Assembly (NCBI RefSeq): GCF_000203915.1
Contig: NC_008391.1
Coordinates: forward strand, 868,001-932,000
Reading direction: 5' to 3'
Source of the DNA: Burkholderia ambifaria AMMD
Lineage (GTDB): Bacteria > Pseudomonadota > Gammaproteobacteria > Burkholderiales > Burkholderiaceae
DNA length: 64,000 nt
Shown here in pieces: positions 17,701 to 26,430 of the stretch. Position 1 is the stretch's first letter. Every line of letters begins with the position of its first letter. The notes under the pieces were generated by a model, which saw only the letters and a list, made by a program, of their open reading frames with translations, had not been told where the DNA came from and searched no databases. The position numbers and the translations under genes are program-made.

Positions 17701-20700
17701 CAAGGGCGTCGCGCACGTCACGACGTCGTCGCGCAAGCGAATGGTCGGCGGCTTCTACGCGTACGACAACAAGAGCGACACGCGCGACCTCGGCGTGCTG
17801 TGCTCGGGCAAGACCGACGACAAGGGCCGCATGGCCTGCGACGCGACGCTCGAACAGGCCGGCAACGTCCAGTTGATCGCGGTCGCGAAGGACGGCGACG
17901 GCCGCACGTCGAACGCGTCGACGTCCGTGTGGGTCACGCGCGAGGACGAACTGTGGTTCGGCGGCGATAACACCGACCGGATCGACGTGATTCCGGAGAA
18001 GACGTCCTACGAGCCGGGCGAAACGGCCCGCTTCCAGGTGCGCATGCCGTTCCGCTACGCCACGGCGCTGGTCGCGGTCGAACGCGGCGGCGTGATGGAA
18101 ACGCACATCGTCGAACTGACCGGCAAGAATCCGACCGTCGACCTGAAGGTCGGCGAATCGTGGGGGCCGAACGTCTACGTGTCGGTGCTCGCGCTGCGCG
18201 GCCGGATTCGCGAGGTGCCGTGGTACTCGTTCTTCACGTGGGGCTGGAAGGCGCCGGTCGAATGGGCGCGCGCGTTCTGGCGCGAAGGCCGTCACCATGA
18301 AGCGCCGACCGCGTTCGTCGACCTGTCGAAGCCCGCGTTCCGCTACGGCCTCGGCGAGATCAAGGTCGGCACCGGCGTGCATCGTCTCGGCGTGACCGTG
18401 ACGACCGACGCGACGCGCTACACGGTGCGCGGCAAGGCGCAGGCGCACGTGAAGGTCACGCTGCCGAACGGCCAGCCCGCGCCTGCCGGCACGCAGATCG
18501 CGGTCGCGGCCGTCGACGAGGCGCTGCTCGAACTGATGCCGAACAACAGCTGGGACCTGCTCGACGCGATGCTGCAGCGACGCGCGTACGGCGTCGAGAC
18601 GGCCACCGCGCAGATGGAAATCGTCGGCCGCCGCCACTTCGGCCGCAAGGCCGTGCCGGCCGGTGGCGGCGGCGGCAGCGCGCCGACGCGCGAGCTGTTC
18701 GACACGCTGCTGCTGTGGAATCCGCGCGTGACGCTCGACGCGAACGGCAGCGCAAACGTCGAGGTGCCGCTGAACGACGCGCTCACGCGCTTCCGGATCG
18801 TCGCCGTCGCGGCGGTCGGCCCGGACCGCTTCGGCACCGGCAGCACGTCGATCCGTAGCACGCAGGATCTGCAACTGATCTCCGGCCTGCCGCCGCTCGT
18901 GCGCGAAGGCGATGCGTTCCGCGCGCAGGTCACGCTGCGCAACACGACCGACCGCGCGATGCAGGTGGTCGTGACGCCGCGCGTGACGGGGCTCGACGTC
19001 GCGCCGCAAACCGTGTCGCTCGCGGCCAACGCGGCGACCGAGGTCGCGTGGACGATCACCGTGCCCGAGCAGGCGCTCGACGCGGCCGGCGCGCTGAACT
19101 GGCGGATCGAAGCGGCCGAGCAAGGCGGCAAGCGCGCGTCCGATGCGCTGGCCGTCGCGCAGAAGGTCGTGCCCGCCCTGCCGGTGACCGTGCAGCAGGC
19201 CACGCTCACGCAGGTCGACGGCACGCTGACGTTGCCCGTGGCGGCCCCGGCCGGCGCCGTCAACAACGCGCAGGGCGCGCCGCGCGGCGGCATCGCCGTG
19301 TCGCTGCAGTCGAAGCTCGCGGACGGCCTGCCCGGCGTGCGGCGCTGGTTCGAGCGCTATCCGTACCGCTGTCTCGAACAGCAGACGTCGCGTGCGATCG
19401 GCCTGCACGACGCCGCGCAATGGCAGGCGCTGGTGGCACGGATGCCCGTCTACCTCGACAGCGACGGGCTCGCGAGCTATTTCCCGCCGTCGTCCGACGA
19501 TGCGCACTACGGCAGCCCGACGCTGTCGTCGTACCTGCTCGTGGTCGCCGACGAAGCCGGCCGCCTCGACCCGCGCTTCGCGCTGCCGGAAGACCTGCGC
19601 ACGCAGCTCGAAGCCGGGCTCGCACGCTTCATCGACGGCCGCATCGAGCGCAACGCATGGGCGCCGCGCCAGGATCGCGACCTGCGCAAGCTGGCCGCGA
19701 TCGAGGCGCTGTCGCGTTACGGTGCCGCGCAAGGCCGCATGCTCGGCTCGATCGAGATCGCGCCGAACCAATGGCCGACGTCGGCGCTGATCGACTATCA
19801 CGCGATCCTCACGCGCGTGAAGGACATCCCGCAGCGCGACGAGAAACGTGCGCAGGTCGAGCAGATCCTGCGCGCGCGCCTCACGTACCAGGGCACGCAG
19901 CTCGTGTTCTCGACCGCGCGCGACGACGACCTGTGGTGGCTGATGACGAGCAACGAGACCAACGCCGCACGCCTCGCGCTGGAATTCGCGGGCGACCCGG
20001 CGTGGAAGGACGAGATGCCGCGCGTGACGGCCGGCCTGCTCGCGCTGCAACGTCAGGGCGCATGGCAGACGACGACGTCGAACGCACTCGGCCAACTGGC
20101 GGTCGAGCGCTTCTCGCGCACCTACGAGAGCGTGCCGGTGGCCGGCACGACGAAGGTCGCGCTCGGCGGCAACGAGCGTGCGATCGCGTGGTCGCAGGCA
20201 GGCTCGGCCGCGCCCGCCGAGTCGCCCGCGTCGGCCACGCCCGCGACCCGCGCCTCCACCGAACGCAGCGTGCTGATGCCGTGGCCGCGTGCGTCGCAGG
20301 CGCCGGCCACGCTGTCCGTCACCCAGGATGGCACGGGCCGCCCGTGGGCAACGGTCGAAAGCCTCGCGGCCGTGCCGCTGCGCACGCCGTTCGCGGCCGG
20401 CTACCGGATCACGAAGACCGTCACGCCCGTGTCGCCCGCCGTCAAGGGCGTGCTGACGCGCGGCGACGTCGTGCGCGTGCATCTCGACATCGACGCGCAG
20501 AGCGACATGACGTGGGTCGTCGTCAACGATCCGATTCCGTCCGGCGCGACGATTCTCGGCTCGGGCCTCGGCCGCGACTCCGAGGCCGCGACGCAGGGCG
20601 AGAAATCCCCGGACGGCGCATGGCCGGCGTTCATCGAACGCGACTTCGACGGCTACCGCGCGTATTACGACTATCTGCCGAAGGGCAAACTCTCGGTCGA

Positions 20701-20839
20701 GTACACGGTGCGGCTGAACAACGTCGGCACCTTCGGGCTGCCGCCGACGCGCGTCGAGGCGCTGTACGCGCCGTCCGTGTATGGCCTGTGGCCGAACCCG
20801 CCGATGACCGTGAAGCCGGCCGACGCGGGCAAGTCGTGA
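14798..20839 (+). CDS. Bacterial alpha-2-macroglobulin with intact thioester
   Basis: A 2013-residue periplasmic protein of the YfhM/A2M group, which traps proteases that enter the periplasm and protects the cell during envelope damage. A signal peptide lies at residues 1-47 (hydrophobic core IGAIAALGAAAALPLHALA). It has no lipobox cysteine, so it is probably soluble, unlike E. coli YfhM. Tandem macroglobulin (MG) beta-sandwich domains fill the first two thirds. The thioester CLEQ is at 1525-1528 in PYRCLEQQTSRAIG, so the covalent trap is intact. The C-terminal domain ends in SVYGLWPNPPMTV. The start at 14798 has a GAGGG ribosome-binding site; a longer open frame upstream does not look like a signal peptide. 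The PBP1C gene follows after 7 bp, the conserved pairing across proteobacteria. Confidence 0.95.
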   Translation: MKQHNKHNNTHQSNHTTRLLWRIGAIAALGAAAALPLHALAARTVSVSPQGTVTEVRQSVVKFDEPMVAFGSASAPNPARMTCNDSTAARGQGHWLDDKTWVYDFENDLPPGVRCSVALNDTLRSVAGNAVSGPRRFTFQTGGPFPVTVRPGSREIEERQVFVLKLNGPAEPRSALANIWCEAAGIGNRIPVTAADDATRNALLDHFGLKKDAARVLTLSCAQALPASAKMQLVYGKGVASPSGIANDTERRFDFTVRAPFTASFSCERENAKAPCTPLRPLTLSFNAPISRKNAEAIKLRGPDGSLSPTFGADDHSDEVTTVTFNPPLPAQANLTIELPSGLRDVTDRSLANADLFPLATRTAPMPPLAKFSSGTFGIVERFAEPDTPALVPVTLRNVEADLHIAGLNTRGAQFSNLKVDDDTTIRQWMRTVERFDNWAMTAGTIDERVPGLLRRTGQHPVYVPLGAGEKMPAPQNRRIDVRSLSLLTGEPGAQAMTLPKADPKALRPFEVVGVPIDKPGFYVLELASPALGRSLLAKPSSMYVRTTVLVTNLGVHLKQGRENNLVWVTTLDKGKPVPNARIRVSDCNGDEIATGKTDAQGLLKIDGQFEPKHECSQSERFDDYFVSARVDDPKTGPDMAFVSSNWNRGIESWRFNVPTDTGSEPTVRAHTVFDRTLLRAGETVSMKHFLRTETLQTLAFPAQYPTRVKIRHLGSDQTYKLPLTWSADHSADTQFPLPPAAKLGEYSVTLEGGPDDAPTTSYYSGSFRVEAFRLPVLKGSIGARDAQKSPLVAVKEAPLAVQIDYVSGGGASNLPVQVSALMKWASPPFADRFEDFSFTPYRPERSDGNADDDAQDGDNASAANNDPDATKLIADKLPLTLDRNGAGSVTLKGLPDVDAPKRIALEATFADPNGEVQTIRGDTILWPAAVVAGIKAGRWVSVGQRVPVQALAVDLQGKPRASVSIEIKGVAHVTTSSRKRMVGGFYAYDNKSDTRDLGVLCSGKTDDKGRMACDATLEQAGNVQLIAVAKDGDGRTSNASTSVWVTREDELWFGGDNTDRIDVIPEKTSYEPGETARFQVRMPFRYATALVAVERGGVMETHIVELTGKNPTVDLKVGESWGPNVYVSVLALRGRIREVPWYSFFTWGWKAPVEWARAFWREGRHHEAPTAFVDLSKPAFRYGLGEIKVGTGVHRLGVTVTTDATRYTVRGKAQAHVKVTLPNGQPAPAGTQIAVAAVDEALLELMPNNSWDLLDAMLQRRAYGVETATAQMEIVGRRHFGRKAVPAGGGGGSAPTRELFDTLLLWNPRVTLDANGSANVEVPLNDALTRFRIVAVAAVGPDRFGTGSTSIRSTQDLQLISGLPPLVREGDAFRAQVTLRNTTDRAMQVVVTPRVTGLDVAPQTVSLAANAATEVAWTITVPEQALDAAGALNWRIEAAEQGGKRASDALAVAQKVVPALPVTVQQATLTQVDGTLTLPVAAPAGAVNNAQGAPRGGIAVSLQSKLADGLPGVRRWFERYPYRCLEQQTSRAIGLHDAAQWQALVARMPVYLDSDGLASYFPPSSDDAHYGSPTLSSYLLVVADEAGRLDPRFALPEDLRTQLEAGLARFIDGRIERNAWAPRQDRDLRKLAAIEALSRYGAAQGRMLGSIEIAPNQWPTSALIDYHAILTRVKDIPQRDEKRAQVEQILRARLTYQGTQLVFSTARDDDLWWLMTSNETNAARLALEFAGDPAWKDEMPRVTAGLLALQRQGAWQTTTSNALGQLAVERFSRTYESVPVAGTTKVALGGNERAIAWSQAGSAAPAESPASATPATRASTERSVLMPWPRASQAPATLSVTQDGTGRPWATVESLAAVPLRTPFAAGYRITKTVTPVSPAVKGVLTRGDVVRVHLDIDAQSDMTWVVVNDPIPSGATILGSGLGRDSEAATQGEKSPDGAWPAFIERDFDGYRAYYDYLPKGKLSVEYTVRLNNVGTFGLPPTRVEALYAPSVYGLWPNPPMTVKPADAGKS

Positions 20840-20846
20840 GTACGCG

Positions 20847-23084
20847 ATGATCGATCTGGTTTTGCCGCGGCCGGCGCGTTTCGCCGGCCGCGTATTCGTC
20901 GCCGTCGTGCTGGCCGCGCCGCTCGTCGCGCACGCGCTGCCCGGCTACGACGACGTGCGGCGCGGCTGGCGCAGTTCCGACTGGGTGCTGCTCGCGCGCG
21001 ACGGCACGCCGTTGCAGCGCACGCGCGTCGATCTCACCGAACGGCGCGGCGACTGGGTGTCGCTCGCCGACGTGTCGCCCGCGTTCCGCGAGGCGATCGT
21101 CGTGTCGGAAGACAAACGTTTCTACGAACACAGCGGCGTCGACTGGCGCGGCATCGCCGGTGCGGCGTGGGGCAACCTGTGGAACGAGCGCACGCGCGGC
21201 GCGTCGACCGTGACGATGCAGCTCGCCGGGCTGCTCAGCGATTCGCCGCGCCGCTCGGGCCAGCGCTCGCTGCCGCAGAAGGCCACCCAGGCGATGAACG
21301 CGCTGCTGCTCGAGCGCGGCTGGCGCAAGGACCAGATCCTCGAGGCCTATCTGAATCTCGTGCCGTTTCGCGGCGAGACGGTCGGGCTCGCCGCGCTGTC
21401 GCAGGTGCTGTTCGGCAAGGCGCCGTCCGGTCTCGACGCACGCGAAGCCGCGATCGCCGCGGCGCTGGTGCGCGCGCCGAACGCGTCGCCCGCGAAGGTC
21501 GCCGAGCGGGCCTGCCGGATCCTGCGCGACATGCATGCGGAACAGGGCTGCGCGTCGCTCGACGGCTACGTGCAGCTCGTGATCGCACGCCCGGCCAATG
21601 CCGTGCGGGACGACAGCGCCGCCCTCGCCCCGCACTTCGCGCGCCGCATCGCGGCCGAGGTCCGACCCGCGGCCGGCGCGCAGGTGCGCACGACGCTCGA
21701 CGCGCCGCTGCAGCGCTTCGCGCGCGACACGCTGACGCGCGCACTGACCGAGCTCAACGCGCCCGCGCACCGGCGCAACGTGCAGGACGGCGCGGTCGTC
21801 GTGATCGACAACGCGACCGGCGAGATTCGCGCGTGGGTCGGTTCGTCGGGGGCGTTGTCGAGCGCACGCGACGTCGACGCGGTGCTCGCGCCGCGCCAGG
21901 CCGGCTCGACGCTCAAGCCGTTCCTCTACGCGCAGGCGATCGACGAGAAGCGGCTGACGGCCGCGTCGCTGCTCGACGACGCGCCGATCAACCTCGCGGC
22001 CGGCGGCGGCCTCTATATTCCGCAGAACTACGACAAGGATTTCAAGGGCTGGGTGAGCGTGCGCACCGCGCTCGGCGGCTCGCTGAACGTGCCGGCCGTG
22101 CGCACGCTCGTGCTCGTCACGCCGCACCGCTTCGCGCGCACGCTGACCGCGCTCGGCCTGCCGCTCGCGCAGGAAGGCGATTACTACGGCTTCAGCCTTG
22201 CGCTCGGCAGCGCGGACGTCACGCTGCTGTCGCTGACCAATGCGTATCGCGCGCTCGCGAACGGTGGCGTCGCGCGCCAGGTCGTCGACCTGCCGGCGCC
22301 GGCGCCTGCTTCCGGCGCGTCGACACCGGGCCATGCGGACAACGGCACGCGCGTGTTCAGCGAAGCGGCCAGCTTCGTCGTCACCGACATCCTCTCCGAC
22401 AACAACGCACGGGTGCGCACGTTCGGCTTCGACAACCCGCTCGCGACGCGCTTCTTCTCGGCGGTCAAGACCGGCACGAGCAAGGACATGCGCGACAACT
22501 GGACCGTCGGCTTCACGTCGCGGTATACGGTCGGCGTGTGGGTCGGCAACGCGGACGGTTCACCGATGTGGGACGTGTCGGGGGTGACGGGCGCGTCGCC
22601 GGTGTGGTCGGCCGTCGTCAGCTACCTGCACCGCGACCTGCCGAGCCGTGCGCCGAAAGCGCCGGCCGGTGTCGAAACGCGCCGCATCGCGTTCGAGCGC
22701 GACGTCGAGCCGTCGCGCAACGAGTGGTTCGTCCCGGGCACGGCCCTCGACACGATCCGGCTCGCCGCACCCGTCACGCCGGGCAAGGACAGCGCGCGCG
22801 CGCCGCTGGCGATCGGCGCGCCGACCGACGGCACGATCTTCGCGATCGATCCGGACATTCCGCCGAAGAACCAGCGGATCTGGTTCGAGCGGTCGTCCGG
22901 GCATGCCGCGCGCTTCGCATGGCGGCTCGACGACAAGGTAATCGGGCACGCCGACCGCATCGCGTGGATGCCGTGGCCGGGCCGGCACCGGCTGGAACTC
23001 GTCGACGCGCGCGGCAACGTCGCGGATGCGATCGGCTTCGAGGTGCGCGGCGCGTTCGCGAAGCCGGCCGCGCGCAAGCCCTGA
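20847..23084 (+). CDS. pbpC: Penicillin-binding protein 1C
   Basis: A 745-residue bifunctional peptidoglycan synthase. After an N-terminal membrane anchor, the GT51 glycosyltransferase domain shows EDKRFYEHSGVDWRG with catalytic Glu88 and GASTVTMQ (118-125). The transpeptidase domain has STLK (Ser354), SLN (412-414) and KTGT (541-544). The C-terminal BiPBP_C beta domain runs from about residue 655 (IFAIDPDIPPKNQRIW). It joins the alpha-2-macroglobulin gene with only 7 bp between, so both are co-translated; the pair is thought to repair the wall and guard against proteases when the envelope is breached. All active-site motifs are present. Confidence 0.96.
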   Translation: MIDLVLPRPARFAGRVFVAVVLAAPLVAHALPGYDDVRRGWRSSDWVLLARDGTPLQRTRVDLTERRGDWVSLADVSPAFREAIVVSEDKRFYEHSGVDWRGIAGAAWGNLWNERTRGASTVTMQLAGLLSDSPRRSGQRSLPQKATQAMNALLLERGWRKDQILEAYLNLVPFRGETVGLAALSQVLFGKAPSGLDAREAAIAAALVRAPNASPAKVAERACRILRDMHAEQGCASLDGYVQLVIARPANAVRDDSAALAPHFARRIAAEVRPAAGAQVRTTLDAPLQRFARDTLTRALTELNAPAHRRNVQDGAVVVIDNATGEIRAWVGSSGALSSARDVDAVLAPRQAGSTLKPFLYAQAIDEKRLTAASLLDDAPINLAAGGGLYIPQNYDKDFKGWVSVRTALGGSLNVPAVRTLVLVTPHRFARTLTALGLPLAQEGDYYGFSLALGSADVTLLSLTNAYRALANGGVARQVVDLPAPAPASGASTPGHADNGTRVFSEAASFVVTDILSDNNARVRTFGFDNPLATRFFSAVKTGTSKDMRDNWTVGFTSRYTVGVWVGNADGSPMWDVSGVTGASPVWSAVVSYLHRDLPSRAPKAPAGVETRRIAFERDVEPSRNEWFVPGTALDTIRLAAPVTPGKDSARAPLAIGAPTDGTIFAIDPDIPPKNQRIWFERSSGHAARFAWRLDDKVIGHADRIAWMPWPGRHRLELVDARGNVADAIGFEVRGAFAKPAARKP

Positions 23085-23265
23085 GCGGGTGCGCCGGCGC
23101 GTTGGCCTTCGGCGGGCGGGCGGGAGCTTGATTGCCGGTGCGCCCGGAAAATTCGCCCTCCTGCTTCAAACGGGCAAGCAACGCGCCGATTCGGCACCTA
23201 GAATGTGAGCAAGGCCGTATCCCCTGCGCTCACCGGTTGTCTTCTTCCCCCGATCGCCCGCGACC

Positions 23266-23958
23266 ATGAACATTCGCCCGCCGCACTTCACCCGCCCCGC
23301 GCTGGGCGCACTTTGCGTCGCCGCGCTCGCGACACTGGCGGGCTGCAACGGCGAGGCCTGCTTCGGCGTCGATGCCTGCTTCAACGACAACAACACGCAG
23401 ACCGTCGCGCTGTCCGGCACGGCCGCCACCGGCGGCGCGCTCGCGAGCGCATCGGTGACGGTGAGTTGCGCGCAGGGCTCGGCGACGACGCTGACCGACG
23501 GCGGCGGCAACTACCGCGTGACCGTCAACGCCGTGCTGCCGTGCGTGATCAGCGTCGCGTCGGGCGGCACGAGCCTGCACTCGCTCGCGTATGCGGGCGG
23601 CACCTTCAACACAACGCCCGAAACCGAGCTGATGCTCGTCTATCTCGCCGCGCAGCTCGGCACGAACACGGCCGGGCTGATCGGCAATTTCCAGGGAAGT
23701 CGGCGCTTTCAGCAGGCGATGGGCGATCCGGGCATCGTGCAGGCCGCGCAGTCGGCCGTCGTGACGAATCTCCAGCAGCGCTACTCGGTCACACTCGCGA
23801 CGCCGGCGTTTCTGACCACGCCGTTCGTGGTCGGGCAACCGGGCGTCGACGCAGACCTTGGGATGCTGGCCAAGGCCGGCGCGATCGATTCGAACGGGAT
23901 GCCGGATCCGGTTGCCGTTTCGCTGCTAACGCAGGCCGGCGCCGCGCATCCGCTATAA
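23266..23958 (+). CDS. Hypothetical lipoprotein
   Basis: A 230-residue predicted lipoprotein. Its signal peptide ends in the lipobox LAGC with Cys27, and the next residues (NGEACFGVDACFNDNNT) hold two more cysteines that could form a disulphide. Residues 45-120 look like a carboxypeptidase-regulatory or Ig-like beta fold (ALSGTAATGGALASASVTVS and GGGNYRVTVNAVLPCVISV), as found in many Burkholderia surface lipoproteins. The C-terminal half is unassigned. It lies 182 bp downstream of pbpC on the same strand and faces the Bcr/CflA exporter. No function can be given. Confidence 0.85.
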   Translation: MNIRPPHFTRPALGALCVAALATLAGCNGEACFGVDACFNDNNTQTVALSGTAATGGALASASVTVSCAQGSATTLTDGGGNYRVTVNAVLPCVISVASGGTSLHSLAYAGGTFNTTPETELMLVYLAAQLGTNTAGLIGNFQGSRRFQQAMGDPGIVQAAQSAVVTNLQQRYSVTLATPAFLTTPFVVGQPGVDADLGMLAKAGAIDSNGMPDPVAVSLLTQAGAAHPL

Positions 23959-23993
23959 ACGCAAGGCTCCTGCGCGGTACCGGTTGATGCGGC

Positions 23994-25241
23994 TTACGCC
24001 GCCTCCCCGCTCCCGCAAGCGACGCTCGCGGCCTGCTGCTGGCTCAGGTAGCGCAGCAGCTTCGTCACCATCCACACGACGATGAACGACAGCGCGACGA
24101 AGAACACCGCGAGCGGCGTCAGCACCTGCACCGACACGAAGCCAGCCAGCCCCATCATCGCGGACGACACGAGCAGCAGCGCGCACCCGAGAATCGCGCT
24201 CGTCAGCCCCGCGATATGCGGAAACAGCGAATTGCCCTTCGCCATCAGCGTCGGATACATCGCGCCCGCGCAGAGGCCCATCACGAGCACCGGCGTCGCG
24301 AGCGTCCACACGCGCAGGCCGACGGTCAGCGCCAGCGCGAGCATCACGACCGCCGCGACCGCCATCACGCGCGCGCCGATGCGCAGCCGCTGCTCGGCGC
24401 TCGGCAGCCCGCGCCCGTGAATCCGGTTCGACAGCCCGCCGAGGAAATACATCAGCCCGATCCCGAGCGCGAGATAACCGAAGAAGGTCGGTGGCTTGTG
24501 CAGCGTGGTCTGCACCATGAACGGCCCGACGATGTTGAACACCAGCAGGATGCTGTAGCACAGCCCCTGCGCGAGGAAGCAGCTCTGGAACACCGGGCTC
24601 GCGAGCACCTTGCCCGCGTTCGCGATCAGCGTACGCGGCTCGAGATGGACCGGTTTCGGCAAGGTTTCCCGGTAATGCCACCACAGCGCCCACATCACCA
24701 GCGAATACACCAGCAGGAACACGAGGCATGCGCGCCAGCCGAACCATTCCTGCAGGTGCGCGCCGATCACCGGCGCGATGATCGGCGCGAGCCCCCATGC
24801 GATCGACATGTACGTGAACGCATGCATCAGCGCCTGGCCCGAGAACGAGTCGGTGATGATCGCCTTCGCAAGCAGGTTCGTGGTCGCGATCCCGAAGCCC
24901 TGCAGGCAGCGCGCCAGTATGAACGTCTCCAGGTTCGGCGCGCCGAGCGACAGCAGGCAGCCGATCGTATAGATGACGAGCCCGAACGCGAGCACGCGCT
25001 TGCGTCCGTACGCGTCGGCCACCGGGCCGAAGATCAACTGGCCGAGCGCATAGGCGGCCATGTAGCCGGACACGCTCGACTGGATCGCCTGCGGCGTGGT
25101 CGCGAACGAGCGCGCCATGTCGGGCAGCGCGGGCACGTAGATGTCGATCGCGAGCTGGCCGGCGGACGAGAACAGGCAAATCAGAAACAACAGGAAGCGC
25201 GGCGAGTTCGATTCGCGCGCCGGAGTGAGCGAGGCGTTCAT
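23994..25241 (-). CDS. Bcr/CflA-family multidrug efflux MFS transporter
   Basis: A 415-residue twelve-helix MFS exporter of the DHA1 Bcr/CflA type. Visible features are the helix 1 motif SSAGQLAIDIYVPALPDMAR, the loop 2-3 motif GPVADAYGRKRVL, and the helix 5 antiporter motif region with APIIAPVIGAHLQEW. The family exports bicyclomycin, chloramphenicol-like drugs and some amino acids by proton exchange. The start at 25241 is the first Met compatible with the family N-terminus. It stands alone and is divergent from the Met-rich secreted protein. The actual substrate is unknown. Confidence 0.93.
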   Translation of the reverse strand: MNASLTPARESNSPRFLLFLICLFSSAGQLAIDIYVPALPDMARSFATTPQAIQSSVSGYMAAYALGQLIFGPVADAYGRKRVLAFGLVIYTIGCLLSLGAPNLETFILARCLQGFGIATTNLLAKAIITDSFSGQALMHAFTYMSIAWGLAPIIAPVIGAHLQEWFGWRACLVFLLVYSLVMWALWWHYRETLPKPVHLEPRTLIANAGKVLASPVFQSCFLAQGLCYSILLVFNIVGPFMVQTTLHKPPTFFGYLALGIGLMYFLGGLSNRIHGRGLPSAEQRLRIGARVMAVAAVVMLALALTVGLRVWTLATPVLVMGLCAGAMYPTLMAKGNSLFPHIAGLTSAILGCALLLVSSAMMGLAGFVSVQVLTPLAVFFVALSFIVVWMVTKLLRYLSQQQAASVACGSGEAA

Positions 25242-25487
25242 GACAACCGGGAAGGATTTCGACAGCGGGGACACGCGCCCGCTTGTTCGAATATCGAACA
25301 GCGGTGCGCGGCGAAGCGAAGCGCGTATTGTGCCTGTTGTGGCGCGCCGCGACGGCAATACCATGGCGCGGGCGAGGTTGAAATGCCGATTGCGGCATAT
25401 CTCGAAACGCGCAAAACGGGCTGTTGACGGGCGTCAGCGAATCGCCCGAGCACCCCCCCCAGCCTCGCTCCGCGGTCCCGCCCCGGT

Positions 25488-25504
25488 TTTAAGCCAGATT
25501 TAAG
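25488..25504 (+). promoter_or_regulatory. PmrA/QseB-like tandem binding site
   Basis: Two TTTAAG half-sites separated by CCAGA give the pattern YTTAAK-N5-YTTAAK, known for PmrA/QseB/BasR response regulators (OmpR family, 11-bp period). A weak -10 (CATAGT at 25515-25520) lies ten bases downstream, in front of the gene at 25598. The match to the consensus is exact, but binding is inferred. Confidence 0.55.
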
Positions 25505-25597
25505 CCGGCGCTCGCATAGTCCTTCGTGGCTCAGTCCGTGAGCCGCACGATTCGTGCATTGTTGATTCGATCAGTCTCGTTTGATGGAGATCCGAAC

Positions 25598-26137
25598 ATG
25601 CGATTCCGTTCGTATATGGCGGCGGGCACGCTGGCGTTGATGCCCGTGCTCGCCATGGCCGGGCAGGCCGACGCCGCTCCGGCAGCACAACCGATGTTCG
25701 TCAATGTCAATGGGCAGGCCGTGCCCGTGAAAACCGATACGCGCGTCGTCCAGACAGCCGTCGGCCCGATGCAGGTCCGCACGTGGAGCTGGCACAGCCC
25801 GCATGGCGGTGCGAGCTTCGAGATGCAGACGTCGTCGTCGGGCAGCATGCCGCCCGCGGCCGCGTTGCGGCAGATGCAGGTCGCGCAGTATCAGATGCAG
25901 GCGGCCCAGGCGCAGATGGTCGCCATGCAGCAGCAGATGATGGCGCTGCAGCACGTCGCGCTCGCCAACGCGCTCGCGATGCCGATGCCGCAACCAGTCG
26001 GGTTCGCGATGCCGATGTGGGCCATGCCGGAACCGGTCGTCGTGATCGTGCCGGCGCAACCGTCCACGCGGGCGCTCGCGCCGGCCCCGTCGGCACCGGC
26101 CCGCCCGGCCACGCGCGGGCCGGAAATCAAGGCCTGA
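25598..26137 (+). CDS. Secreted Met/Gln-rich protein of unknown function
   Basis: A 179-residue exported protein. A Sec signal peptide (MRFRSYMAAGTLALMPVLAM, cleavage near AGQADA) precedes a folded-looking segment (PMFVNVNGQAVPVKTDTRV). Residues 85-145 form a helical run extremely rich in Met, Gln and Ala (for example QMVAMQQQMMALQHVALANA), then a Met/Pro segment (MPMPQPVGFAMPMW), and the tail is Pro/Ala-rich. It begins after a GGAG site and ends before a strong terminator, so it is a single-gene unit. Met clusters of this kind can bind Cu(I), or may serve as an oxidant sink; both are only suggestions. I do not recognise the family. Confidence 0.85.
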   Translation: MRFRSYMAAGTLALMPVLAMAGQADAAPAAQPMFVNVNGQAVPVKTDTRVVQTAVGPMQVRTWSWHSPHGGASFEMQTSSSGSMPPAAALRQMQVAQYQMQAAQAQMVAMQQQMMALQHVALANALAMPMPQPVGFAMPMWAMPEPVVVIVPAQPSTRALAPAPSAPARPATRGPEIKA

Positions 26138-26178
26138 CGCCTGGTTCGGTCGCGCCAGCGACCGGGCCGAAAACCGAA

Positions 26179-26205
26179 ACCGCCGGCATGTGCCGGCGGT
26201 TTTTT
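26179..26205 (+). terminator. Rho-independent terminator
   Basis: A perfect GC stem (CCGCCGGC/GCCGGCGG, with A-T pairs outside) and a 4-base loop, followed by a T-run of six, 40 bp after the Met-rich protein gene. Confidence 0.9.
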
Positions 26206-26280
26206 CATTTGCGGCGCCAGATGTTTGCCCGCGCCGCCGCGATCGCGCCGCCTCCCCCGACACTCGGTGCTTTCCACCGA

Positions 26281-26311
26281 TTGACACACCTCCCCGCCTA
26301 CACCCTATACT
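26281..26311 (+). promoter_or_regulatory. Putative sigma-70 promoter of the DUF1989 gene
   Basis: A consensus TTGACA at 26281-26286 and TATACT at 26306-26311, with a long 19-base spacer. The palindromic operator at 26329-26341 lies at about +11 to +23 from the expected start, where a bound regulator would block the polymerase. Confidence 0.55.
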
Positions 26312-26328
26312 CCGCGAAGCGCCAATAT

Positions 26329-26341
26329 ATTGTTGAACAAT
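26329..26341. promoter_or_regulatory. Palindromic operator, copy 1
   Basis: ATTGTTGAACAAT, a perfect 6+1+6 palindrome. The identical 13-mer is found at 32469-32481 in front of the ABC-transporter operon. It lies 90 bp upstream of the DUF1989 gene and about 1 kb upstream of the GntR regulator gene, its most likely reader. Confidence 0.75.
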
Positions 26342-26430
26342 CCAGCATGAACATTGACGCGTGAGCGGCCACCACAAAGGGCTACGGCCGGATCGCTGCA
26401 CCTGACAACCTTCCCCGAGAGTACCGCGTC

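Noticed and set aside
15719..20482. Very long minus-strand open frame inside the alpha-2-macroglobulin gene
   Set aside because: It is Arg/Ala/His-rich with no domain, has no ribosome-binding site, and is the third-position shadow of a certain gene in high-GC DNA.
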